Shown here one piece after another: positions 34,128-46,500 of a stretch of DNA of 64,000 nt. The notes beneath the pieces are model-generated. The model saw nothing but the letters and a program-made list of their open reading frames with translations. It had not been told where the DNA came from and did not search any database. Location: contig OX365955.1 of NCBI GenBank assembly GCA_947247005.1, positions 47,614,322 to 47,678,321 on the forward strand. Reading direction: 5' to 3'. The translations under genes were made by a program, and so were the position numbers. How positions within the stretch are numbered: the first letter of the stretch is position 1; every line of letters begins with the position of its first letter. Origin of the DNA: Spisula solida. Its lineage: Eukaryota; Mollusca; Bivalvia; Venerida; Mactridae.

Positions 34128-35650
34128 TAACGATACAATGTATTCACTGTATGATAGATGGTACATTAACGATACAATGTATTCACTGTATGATAGATGG
34201 TACATTAACGATACAATGTATTCACTGTATGATAGATGGTACATTAACGATACAATGTATTCACTGTATGATAGATGGTACATTAACTATACAATGTATT
34301 CACTGTATGATAGATGGTACATTAACGATACAATGTATTCACTGTATGATAGATGGTACATTAACGATACAATGTATTCACTGTATGATAGATGGTACAT
34401 TAACGATACAATGTATTCACTGTATGATAGATGGTACATTAACGATACAATGTATTCACTGTATGATAGATGGTACATTAACGATACAATGTATTCACTG
34501 TATGATAGATGGTATATTAACGATACAATGTATTCACTGTATGGTAGATGGTACATTAACGATACAATGTATTCACTGTATGATAGATGGTATATTAACG
34601 ATACAATGTATTCACTGTATGGTAGATGGTACATTAACGATACAATGTATTCACTGTATGATAGATGGTACATTAACGATACAATGTATTCACTGTATGA
34701 TAGATGGTACATTAACGATACAATGTATTCACTGTATGATAGATGGTACATTAACGATACAATGTATTCACTGTATGATAGATGGTACATTAACGATACA
34801 ATGTATTCACTGTATGATAGATGGTACATTAACGATACAATGTATTCACTGTATGATAGATGGTACATTAACTATACAATGTATTCACTGTATGATAGAT
34901 GGTACATTAACGATACAATGTATTCACTGTATGATAGATGGTACATTAACGATACAATGTATTCACTGTATGATAGATGGTACATTAACGATACAATGTA
35001 TTCACTGTATGATAGATGGTACATTAACGATACAATGTATTCACTGTATGATAGATGGTACATTAACGATACAATGTATTCACTGTATGATAGATGGTAC
35101 ATTAACGATACAATGTATTCACTGTATGATAGATGGTATATTAACGATACAATGTATTCACTGTATGATAGATGGTACATTAACGATACAATGTATTCAC
35201 TGTATGATAGATGGTATATTAACGATACAACGTATTCACTGTATGATAGATGGTACATTAACGATACAATGTATTCACTGTATGATAGATGGTACATTAA
35301 CGATACAATGTATTCACTGTATGATAGATGGTACATTAACGATACAATGTATTCACTGTATGATAGATGGTACATTAACGATACAATGTATTCACTGTAT
35401 GATAGATGGTACATTAACGATACAATGTATTCACTGTATGATAGATGGTACATTAACTATACAATGTATTCACTGTATGATAGATGGTACATTAACGATA
35501 CAATGTATTCACTGTATGATAGATGGTACATTAACGATACAATGTATTCACTGTATGATAGATGGTACATTAACTATACAATGTATTCACTGTATGATAG
35601 ATGGTACATTAACGATACAATGTATTCACTGTATGTTTGATGGTATATTC
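34128..35650. repeat. 39-bp minisatellite, about 39 copies
   Basis: Unit ATTAACGATACAATGTATTC + ACTGTATGATAGATGGTAC, almost invariant (rare acgat/actat, gatag/ggtag and tacat/tatat changes). The period is a multiple of 3, so two plus-strand frames stay open for 500-550 codons and minus-strand frames for about 190. Identical units in all frames argue against coding. Confidence 0.97.
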
Positions 35651-35724
35651 AAACTATCAGAACTTCCGTAAGTGCGTTGGAACAAGAGTGCCCGGATGAA
35701 TAGATTTATTAAATGTGTTTTGTG

Positions 35725-36070
35725 GGGAGCGGTGACCTGGAGGACGGGCGCGCGCTTCGGGATCGAGATGTCCCGGGTTCAACCCCCGTCTGGACCACTG
35801 CTTAATTTGTCTGAGCAAGAATAACCCACATGCTCCACTCGACCAAGGTTTGAACTGGTACATGTGAGGGCTGTGTCTGAACATGTTCGGTAGTCATTTG
35901 CGCCGCAGATGGATGTTAGCTGCACACCCACCAGGAGAGAAATAGTCTCCCTAGGGAGACTCGAACACAGGTTTACATAGGTAGCCCAATGACCAGGGGA
36001 CGTTAAAATGTAAAAGGGTGGCTGACTGATGAAAGCAGCCCTCGAAAATTGGTAACATTTTTTGTCAAAA
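35725..36070 (+). mobile_element. tRNA-derived SINE
   Basis: Head contains an A-box-like GCGGTGACCTGGAGGACG and a B box GGTTCAACCCC at 35776-35786 inside CCCGGGTTCAACCCCCG. The body follows with CATGTGAGGGCTGTGTCTG, as seen in molluscan SINEs. The 3' boundary is approximate. Confidence 0.7.
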
Positions 36071-37911
36071 TTTTTTAATGTTTTCCTCACAAAATACAAA
36101 GATCTACAACTAGTAGTGTACACGCAAGTCTACAGAACACTCCACACAGAGAATATAAGTCTATATATGCCTTGGAACATTTTTTATTTATAATGTATAA
36201 TTGTATGATACTTTAAACCACTGTCTTTGATTTTTGCAATAAATTCTATAGAAACACACAATGCATGTTTTAATTATACCATACACAATATCAATTAAAA
36301 TCTAGCAGACGACGCCTGTAGTTGTATGAAAATATACCGCTTTACTGAATAAACACCCCTCACCAGATAGACGCGGTGAAATGGTGCGTGAATCCCGTGC
36401 GTGCACGGACCGACGTCACTGTGTATATAATTTTGTGTAATGGAATGGTCAGATATATTGGAATGTCCGTATGGGGAACACTTATGTCTGTTAAATTATA
36501 TGAAATTGATCTTCGGACATAAATGGTGTATATGCCGTCTCTGGATAACGTAAGTTTTTATGCTGTAAATACTGATATTTCTCCAGTTTGAAAGTCTAAG
36601 TCTAGACCACAGGTATTCGGCATATTGGCTGGTTTTTCAAATATTATGAAATGTTATTTTATGTTGTTTGAACAATATTCACACACGTTTAAGCTCTCTG
36701 GATGGATTGTAGATCACTGGCAGGGGGGGGGGGGGTCACAAACAACATGCCGGATACCTGAGGTCTAGGCTCTTCGAACGAACTCGGGAGAGGTAGACTA
36801 GATCTAATTGTAGACGTTGTTTTATTTGTGTACCATGTGTATCAATGTACAGTAACAATCTGAAGCCACCTCAGTAATGAGACTACGAGTTTCATGTCTA
36901 GTTTCACTCGTTCACCGTTTTGCTCTGTTCTACGGAAGCCGTGGATGGACATTATTTGTTATTTTAATACTTACTTGTTGTTTCTTATTTAAGTAATAAA
37001 TACAGTTCTAACTTCGGTAGTGCTCGGGAGCGATTTGCTGTGCAACGGTCTGCTAGTCGCGAACGCTCGCCCGAAGCATATATTGAAGATAATTTCAACG
37101 GTTTTTAGTCCTTACAAAACTGTTTTATAACCCTTGTAAGAATATACTTTTGATCAAAATCTAGTTATGTATCTGACTCATTCAAGCAATAATAACTTAA
37201 TAAAAGTTTCGTTAAAATCCGACCACTAATTAAAGAGAAATAAAGACAATTGACGAACAGAACATGATTCGCAGCTTAGAAAATATAATTTAATGTAAAA
37301 ATATGCTTGGCCTAATGCACCTAAGAGATTAACTTACCTGCTAACTGGTCACGAATGTTCATTCATACTTTTTATTTGCAGGTGTCAAAATGGATTGAGT
37401 AAAAATCAAGATTGTCCATGTTTTATATCCCATAATTATGATTACAGCTAAGAATACACATGCATCTAATGGTCCCCATTCGTGGATAGAGGCTTGATGC
37501 ACAAAGGTATATGCATAATTTGTCTTCATTTTTTTAAATTGTCATTTATCAATGAAAACATTTATTTTCAAACAGGGTCGTGTAAAAGACACGTCTAATA
37601 TATCTAAAACTGTTTAGTTAATGTTTGGACAATGTGTTTTGTGTAGGCCTATATTTGAAAATATTTTAATAAATCTTTGTATTATGATAGAATATTTAAC
37701 GAAATAAGATATTTGCTAGTTAAACATGCATTTTTTTCATATACAAAACTGTAGATCTATTTATTGATACATGAACTACAATAACAATTATAATGTTGTA
37801 ACAAATGATGCTTAATGGCATCACCAATAGGGGAGATCTACTATACATATGTAAAATGACCACCAGCAATCTATTGGATGAATGAACAATAAACACTTGT
37901 CATTCACCAAT
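36071..37911. other. No gene recognised
   Basis: AT-rich sequence with a G12 run at 36726. A CGACGTCAC motif at about 36410 lies about 10 bp upstream of a TATATAA. A following ATG (36440) frame ends at a possible donor AAC|GTAAGT (36549). A possible exon at 38586-38669 (tattgcag| ... CGACG|GTAAGT) could continue it, but neither has a meaningful frame; they might be non-coding 5' exons. Confidence 0.3.
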
Positions 37912-38490
37912 AACTAGCTGGTGGGCACATTTAAATATGAATACCTCTGTATACAGGCATGATCTCTCATATAGCTAGCTGGTGGTCTCATTTACATATG
38001 AATACCTCTGTATACAGGCATGATCTCTCATATAGCTAGCTGGTGGTCTCATTTACATATGAATATCTCTGTATACAGGCATGATCTCTCATATAGCTAG
38101 CTGGTGGTCTCATTTACATATGAATACCTCTTCTCATTTACATATGAATACCTCTGTATACTCTCATATAGCTAGCTGGCGGGCACATTTGTATCTCATA
38201 TAGCTAGCTGGTGGGCACATTTGTATATGAATACCTCTGTATACACGCATGATCTCTCATATAGTCAGCTGGTGGGCATATTTGTATTTGAATACCTCTG
38301 TATACAGACATGATCTCTCATATAGTCAGCTGGTGGGCATATTTGTATTTGAATACCTCTGTATACAGACATGATCTCTCATACAGCTAGCTGGTGGGTA
38401 CATTTGTATTTGAATACCTCTGTATACAGAGATGATCTCTCATACAGCTAGCTGGTGGGTACATTTGTATATGGAACTCTGTTTATAGCC
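37912..38490. repeat. 61-bp minisatellite, about 10 copies
   Basis: Unit CTAGCTGGTGGTCTCATTTA + CATATGAATACCTCTGTATA + CAGGCATGATCTCTCATATAG, with truncated units near 38130-38220 and a GTCAGC variant block at 38264-38350. Confidence 0.95.
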
Positions 38491-38840
38491 ATGATCTCTC
38501 CTACGCTCATGAAAATGAATGAAAAAAGTTATAGCTATTATTAGGATGATGTATATTATTCAGGTTTCTTGTGATTTATTGCAGGATGTATTTTTCAAGC
38601 TTTATAAACCACTGGTAGACACCGTACAGCGGAAATAGCCACCAAATGTGTATCGATTTCGGACGACGGTAAGTTTTTAATCATTATTCTGTAAATATTT
38701 ATGTGGTCCACTTGACAAATTTAGGCAGTATTATGTTCATTTTAAAGCACCAATGTGATAATTTCCTCTGAAGTTTCGTTATTTGATGAAAAGTAACACT
38801 ATTGACAGCCAATGCAGAAAAAGATACCATTTCCCATTAT

Positions 38841-39162
38841 GCACTAGTCAATATTTTGTCCGCCCGGGGGGGGGGCATTAGACACAGGGGAATGAGACAT
38901 TTTCAAGTTTTTGATGTCTTAATCCGCATCAGGAGACAATGCTGTCTGAATCCCCACCGTGGGGCATAGTTTTTCATCCGGGTAATTTAATAAAAATACA
39001 AATTAAAGTAACACTGTCGTCTTTCGCGGTGTCGAAATTCCCGGACGAAGGTCTATTCTCCGGGACTCGGAGACGATCAGGTCGTCTAATTCCAGGCTGT
39101 CGTGGAAGTTTCTTCTAATTCCCCCTGTATCCCCCCCGGGCGGCCATAATATTGACTGGTGC
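38841..39162. mobile_element. MITE (322 bp) with GC-rich inverted ends and target duplication ATTAT
   Basis: Starts GCACTAGTCAATATTTTG followed by CCGCCCGGGGGG, and ends with the inverse (CCCCCCCGGGCGG, then CATAATATTGACTGGTGC). ATTAT flanks both sides (38836-38840, 39163-39167). No transposase frame. The superfamily is not assigned. Confidence 0.85.
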
Positions 39163-39819
39163 ATTATTGCAGCTAAAGTATACATTTCTCAGACTCTTTT
39201 CCGAGTTAATTTAATTTCCGAGGTTATATAATTATGTAGATCTACTTTAAAAAACTTAAAATATATGCAATTAGAATATTACAAAAACAGAAAATAAAGA
39301 AAACATACGGGAAACAGTTTTAAACATAAACCCCTTGATTCAAAGATAGAAAGTACAAAGTTGAAGTAAAATGTCAAGTTTCGAACCTGTGACCACTAGA
39401 ATTAAAGGCGCAAATGTTACCACTGCGCTACTTTATCTGTTTAATTTTTCTTTCGATTTATCTGAGTAGTTCCACAAATTTGCGATATTACGCTTTATAC
39501 TGCACATGTAGAAATATAAACATTTGAATCGAATACAGCCGAGTACAAACGGGCGCTTACGGAAACAGACGAGTTTCAGTTTAAATCACTTACTGAAACA
39601 TGTATAAGTACACTGCTAAAAAAACTAAAGGAACACCAGCATTTTGGAAATATATTTGCCAGGAATAAATATATACCAGCAAAACAAATGTATAAAATGA
39701 GTACGTGAATGTTATCTGACGAACAAACATTAAAGTGTTGTAACGAATGTATACTTATTGAAAAAGTAGCGCATATTTATCAAATCAATTTTGCCTGAAT
39801 AACAATACTTTTGGTTTTT

Positions 39820-40915
39820 TGTCGAGCCCGCTTGCGTTAGTCGCCACTTTTGGTGTATGTGCGTGCGTCCGATTTTGTCCGGACCATAACGTTGTCATGC
39901 TTTGACCAATCTTCCTTATAGTTGGCATGAATGTTCACCTCCATGAGGAGTGTCATGCCCAACCCACAGGTTCCTATCACAAAGGTTAAGGTCACAGTTG
40001 AAGGTCAAAGGTCAAATTGAAGCTTGTCCGGACCATAACTTTGTCATGTGTCGACCAATGTTTCTCATATTTGGCATGAATGTTAACCTTCATAAGGCGG
40101 AGTGTCATGCCCAACCAACACGTTCCTATCTCAAAGGTCAAAGTCACAGTGGGTGGTCAAAGGTTAAATTGAGCTTGTCCGGACCATAACTTGGTCATGC
40201 ATTGACCAATCTTTCTCATAGTTGGCATACATGTTAACCTCCATGAGGCGGAGTGTCATGCCCAACCCCCAGGTTCCTATCTCAAAGGTCAAGGTCATAG
40301 TTGGAGGTCAAAGGTCAAATTGAGCTTGTCCGGACCATACATTTGTCATGCATTGACCAATCTTTCTTATATTTGGCATAAATGTTAACCTCCATGAGGC
40401 AGGGTCATGTCCGTCCCCTAGGTTCCTATCTCAAAGGTCAAGGTCCCAGTTGGAGGTCAAAGGTCAAATTGAGCTTGCCCGGACCATAACATTGTCATGC
40501 GTTGACCAATCTTTCTCATATTTAGCATGAATGTTAACCTCCATGGAGCGGAGTGCCATGCCCAACCCCCAGGTTCCTATCTCAAAGGTCAAGGTCACAG
40601 TTGGAGGTCAAAATGTCAAATTGAGCTTGTCTGGACCATAACTTTGTCATACATTGACAATCTTTTTTTATATTGGACATAAATGTTAACCTCCATGAGG
40701 CAGAATGTCTTGGCCAACCCACAGGTTCCTATCTCAAAGGTCAAGGTCACAGTTGGCGGTCAAAAGGTCAAATTGAGCTTGTCCGGACCATAACTTTGTC
40801 ATACATTGACCAATCTTTCTTTTATTTGACATAAATGTTAACTTGGCACATTTAAGTTGGTGCTTTTTTCAACGTGCGCCGAGGCTCGACATAATTTGCC
40901 CGAGGGCACCAATTT
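39820..40915. repeat. Composite dispersed repeat: seven ~150-bp units framed by GTCGAGC/GCTCGAC
   Basis: Seven copies of a ~150-bp unit (GTCCGGACCATAACTTTGTC, then CCTCCATGAGGC and AAGGTCAAGGTCACAGTTGG) lie between a left GTCGAGCCCGCTTGCG and a right CGCCGAGGCTCGAC. Repeats of this build are widespread in molluscan genomes, as I recall. No protein is encoded. Confidence 0.85.
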
Positions 40916-41129
40916 CTAGTGTTGATTATTCCATGAACACTAAAAACGGACTATGCTAGTAATGCGTATGCCCCTCTGTATTGTTAATGTGATGTCTACA
41001 GCGATCTGGTACGTTCTCAATCAATGTCATATGTGCTTTTAGGGGAATAACTCTTTACTGCTACACGATTAAACAGGTCAGATCATCATGGAACGTACAG
41101 CGATTATGATACAGGTCGCATTCCTATAG

Positions 41130-43390
41130 CCTTTTATGCACCTGAAGGGTGGCATATTAAAATTTAACCGCCCGTCCGTCTGTCCGTCCGTCCGTCATAT
41201 CGTCCGTCCGTTTGTCCGGGCATCAAGGTTAAAGTTTTTGATAAAGTTCAATATTTGTTTACTATCAATGCTATTGCATTGAAACTTGACCGACTTATTT
41301 ATTATCATAAGTCAAGCATACTAGACATGGGTTAGAACTCTAGAATGATTTTGCTAGATGTTATTGCCCTTTTAACTTAGGAATTTTGTTTAAAGTTTTT
41401 AAAAAGGTTGAACTTGTTTACTATCTATGCTATTGCATATCTTGCACACTTCTTCATTTTCATTGGTCAACTCCTCTAGACAAAGGACATTCCTCTAGGA
41501 TGATTTTGTAAGGAGTTATTGTCCTATTTTTGTTTAAAGGTTTTTAAAGAAGTTAAATATTTAATTTACTGTCTATGCTATTGCATTGAAACTTGGCACA
41601 CTTTTTTATTTTATAACTCTAGGGTGATTTTTAGCTCCGCTATTCGTAGAATAAGGGGAGCTATTGCAGTCACCTGAGCGTCACTTTTGTTAAAGTTTAG
41701 GTACATGTTTTTAACCTCTTATATTCTCTAAGTCTTTTGAGATGTTGCTTTCATACTTTGCATACTTGTTGCCATCATGACCCCAGCCCATATGCTGGAG
41801 TAGGTAACTCTATCAGGCATTTTGTTGAAATTATGCCCCCTTTTTCTGCTTAGTGCAAATAGTGCAAATGTTAAAGTTTAGGTACGGGTTTTTTAACATC
41901 TAATCTCTTCATGGTGCATTGACATATTGCTTTGATACTTTGCATACTTGTTCACCATTATAACCCAACCCATACACAGGACTGGGTAACTCTATCAAGC
42001 ATTTTGTTGAAAGTATGTCCCCTTTTGGACTTAAATATGCAAATGTTAAAGTTTAGATGCAGGGTTTTTAACCTCTAATATTTTCAAAGTGCATTCACAT
42101 ATTGCTTTGATACTTTGCATACTTGTTAACCATCATGACCCAACACCTAAACAGGAGAAGATAACTATTTAGCATTTTGTTGAAATTATGCCCCCTTTTG
42201 GACTAAGACATGCTTATTTGTTTACCTTCAATGACCAAGAGGACCTACACATGAGTTGGTATCGGTCCTACATAACTTGTCCAAATTATACCCCTTTTTA
42301 GCTCTTCTGATTTTTGAAAAAAAGATGAGTTATTGTCATCACTTGGTCGTCGTCGGCGTCGTCGTCGGCGTCGGCGTTGCTTTGTTAAGTTTCGTGTTTG
42401 GTAAACTTTTTTCATAAACTATCAAAGCTATTGCTTTAAAACTTGCAACACTTGTTCACCATCAATACCTGAGCCTGTAAAGCAAGACCCATAACTCTGA
42501 TTTGCATTTTGTAAGAATTATTGCCCCTTTTTGGACTTAGAAAGAAAAATGCCTTGGTTAAGTTTTGCGTTTAGGTCCGCTTTTCTCCTAAACTATCAGA
42601 GTTATTGCTTTGAAACTTTCAACACTTGTTCACCATCAACACCTGACCATGTCAAGCAAGAACCAGAACTCCGATCTGTCTTTTGCATAAGTTATTGCCC
42701 CTTATTGGACTTAGAAAATTCCTTGGTTAAGTTTTGTGTTTAGGTCCACTTTTCTCATACACTACGTGGGCTATTGCTTTGAAACTTTCAACACTTGTTC
42801 ACCATCAACACCTGGCCATGTCAAGCAAGAACCATAACTCTGATCTGCCTTTTGCAAGAGTTATTTCCCCTTTTTTGACTCAGAAAATTCCTTGGTTAAG
42901 TTTTGTGTTTAGGTCCTTTTTTCTCATGCACTACGCTTATTGGACTTAGAAAATTCCTTGGTTATGTTTTGTGTTTAGGTCCTTTTTTCTCATACACTAC
43001 TTTCAACACTTGTTCACCATCAACACCCGACCATGTCAAGCAAGAAGCATAACTCTGATCAGCATTTTGCGAGAGTTATTTCCCCTTTTTGGACTCTGAA
43101 AATTCATTGGTCAAGTTTTGTGTTTAGGGTCACTTTCTCATACATTATGTAGGCTATAGCTTTGAAACTTTCAACACTTATTCACCATCAATACCTGGCC
43201 ATGTCAAGCATGACCCATAACTCTGATCAGCAATTTGCAAGAGTTATTGCCCCTTTTTTCACCATCAATACCTCACTTTTTTAACCAAGACTCTTAACAC
43301 GTCCCTACTTTATGCAAGGGTAATGGGCCTTTTTTACAGTGACAATGATCAGATAAGCGTCTGCACCGCAAGGCGATGCTCTTGTTAGAA
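41130..43390. repeat. Cluster of minisatellite-bearing dispersed elements
   Basis: At least three adjoining parts: a CCGTCCGTCTGTCCGTCC head (41170-41220) with ~150-bp units; a block from AGCTCCGCTATTCGTAGAAT (41634) with ~180-bp units; and a block with a GTCGTCGTCGGCGTCG head (42348-42378). The last carries ~170-bp units (CACCATCAACACCTGACCAT, TTGCCCCTTTTTGGACTTAG) and ends CTGCACCGCAAGGCGATGCT. Short open frames here are incidental. Confidence 0.8.
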
Positions 43391-43530
43391 TTAGAAGCCC
43401 CAAAATCTACAAAGCAGAGGGTAATGCTGCTGTTATGAAGCATTTTGTTTTGAATACATAATGCTTGTACTATCCTATCATGGCACTGCGAATAGTGGAG
43501 CGCGCTGTTCGTGAACAGCTCTTGCTGGTT

Positions 43531-46500
43531 TTAACTAATGGTTACGGATCAATATTATGATACATTTTCAGTCAAATTCAGACCAACCAATGGCAAAGGT
43601 GAATAGTTACGAACTGACCCACACGTAGAGTCAATTCTTCACTTGCTGATCCAAATATTGCAGGTAATGATCGCAACTGCTCATTAACATTATATTAGCA
43701 ATATATGTGAGTCATTAGAAATGTTTTTGATGTTTCTACATATGTAAGACGTTTATTTACCTAACTATTGATTATGGATCAATACTATGATATTTTGCAG
43801 TTAAATTGAGACTAACCATGGTGAATAGATGCGAACAAGACACACGGAATGTCGATTCTTCATTAGCTGATCCAAATATTGCAAGTATTAAACGCCACTG
43901 CACATTGACATCACATTTGCAATATGTTTGTGACATTAATTAATGTTGTTACGTATGTAAAACTTTTATGATTTCGGATCAATATTATGATATATTGTCA
44001 GTCAAATGGAGACCATAAAATTGCGATGGTGAATAAATGCAAACTGAGACACGCGAAAAGTACAATTCTTCATGTGCCGCTCCCTCATGTCTGGTAATAA
44101 TCGCACCTATAAAAACATTTCATCAGCAATATGTTCGCGACATTACAAACGCATTTCATGTTTCTACGTATGTAAAACGGTTATCTACCCAAGCAATGAT
44201 TACGGATCAATATTATAATATATTTGCAGTGAAATTGAGACCAACCAATTGCCATGGTGAATAGAAGCGATCGGAGAGACGGAAACTCAATTCATCACTG
44301 GCTGATCCAAACATAGCCGGTATGAATCACAACTGCACATTAACAACATCACATTAGCAATATATTTGACTTTATTTGATGTTTTATATATGTAAATCGT
44401 TTTTTTTGTTTGAACTAATGATTACGGATCAATATTATGATATATTTTCAGTCAAATTCAGACCAACCAATGGCAATGGTGAATAGTTGCGAACTGAACC
44501 ACACGTAGAGTCAATTCTTCACTTGCTGATCCAAATATTGCAGGTAATGATCGCAACTGCTCATTAACATTATATTAGCAATATATGTGCGTCATTAGAA
44601 ATGTTTTGATGTTTCTACATATGTAAGACGTTTATTTACCTAACTATTGATTATGGATCAATACTGATATTTTTCATTCAAATTGAGACTAACCATGGTG
44701 AATAGATGCGAACAAGACACACGGAATGTCGATTCTTCACTTGCTGATCCAAATATTGCAAGTATTAAACGCCACTGCACATTGACATCACATTAACAAT
44801 ATGTTTATGACATTAATTAATGTTGTTACGTATGTAAAACTTTTATGATTTCGGATCAATATTATGATATATTGTCAGTCAATTGGAGACCATAAAATTG
44901 CCATGGTGATTAAATGAAAACTGAGACACGCAAAAAGTACAATTTGTCATTAACCGCTCCCTCATGTCTGGTAATAATCGCATCTATAAAAACATTTCAT
45001 CAGCAATATGTTGGAGACATTACAAACGCATGTGATGTTTCTACGTATGTAAAACGTTCATCTACCCAAGCAATGATTACGGATCAATATTATAATATAT
45101 TTACAGTGAAATTGAGACCAACTAATTGCCATGGTGAATAGAAGCGATCGGAGACACGGAAAGTCAATTCATCACTTGCTGATCCAAACATAGCCGGTAT
45201 TAATCACAACTGCACATTAACAACATCACATTAGCAATATATTTGACTTTATTTGATGTTTTATGGATGTAAAACGTTTTTTTGGTTTGAAATAATGATT
45301 ACGGATCAATATTATGATATATTTTCAGTCAAATTCAGACCAACCAATGGCAATGGTGAATAGTTGCGAACTGACCCACATGTAGAGTCAATTCTTCACT
45401 TGCTAATCCAAATATTGCAGGTAATGATCGTAACTGCTCATTAACATTATATTAGCAATATATGTGAGTCATTAGAAATGTTTTTGATGTTTCGACATAT
45501 GTAAGACGTTTATTTACCCAACTATTGATTATGGATCAATACTATGATAGTTTGCAGTTAAATTGAGACTAACCATGGTGAATAGATGCGAACAAGACAC
45601 ACGGAATGTCGATTCTTCATTAGCTGATCCAAATATTGCAAGTATTAAACGCCACTGCACATTGACATCACATTAGCAATATGTTTGTGACATTAATTAA
45701 TGTTGTTACGTATGTAAAACTTTTATGATTTCGGATCAATATTATGATATATTGTCAGTCAAATGGAGACCATAAAATTGCGATGGTGAATAAATGCAAA
45801 CTGAGACACGCGAAAAGTACAATTCTTCATGTGCCGCTCCCTCATGTCTGGTAATAATCGCACCAATAAAAACATTTCATCAGCAATATGTTCGCGACAT
45901 TACAAACGCATTTCATGTTTCTACGTATGTAAAACGGTTATCTACCCAAGCAATGATTACGGATCAATATTATAATATATTTTCAGTGAAATTGAGACCA
46001 ACCAATTGCCATGGTGAATAGAAGCGATCGGAGAGACGGAAACTCAATTCATCACTGGCTGATTCAAACATAGCCGGTATGAATCACAACTGCACATTAA
46101 CAACATCACATTAGCAATATATTTGACTTTATTTGATGTTTTATATATGTAAATCGTTTTTTTTGTTTGAACTAATGATTACGGATCAATATTATGATAT
46201 ATTTTCAGTCAAATTCAGACCAACCAATGGCAATGGTGAATAGTTGCGAACTGAACCACACGTAGAGTCAATTCTTCACTTGCTGATCCAAATATTGCAG
46301 GTAATGATCGCAACTGCTCATTAACATTATATTAGCAATATATGTGCGTCATTAGAAATGTTTTGATGTTTCTACATATGTAAGACGTTTATTTACCTAA
46401 CTATTGATTATGGATCAATACTGATATTTTTCATTCAAATTGAGACTAACCATGGTGAATAGATGCGAACAAGACACACGGAATGTCGATTCTTCACTTG

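Noticed and set aside
34019..35671. 550-codon and 500-codon frames of TIQCIHCMIDGTL- and MYSLYDRWYIND-type repeats
   Set aside because: Both come from the same 39-bp array in different frames, and units are identical at all codon positions.
35657..36123. Minus-strand open frames across the SINE at 35.7-36.1 kb
   Set aside because: They lie inside a tRNA-derived SINE; frames are incidental.
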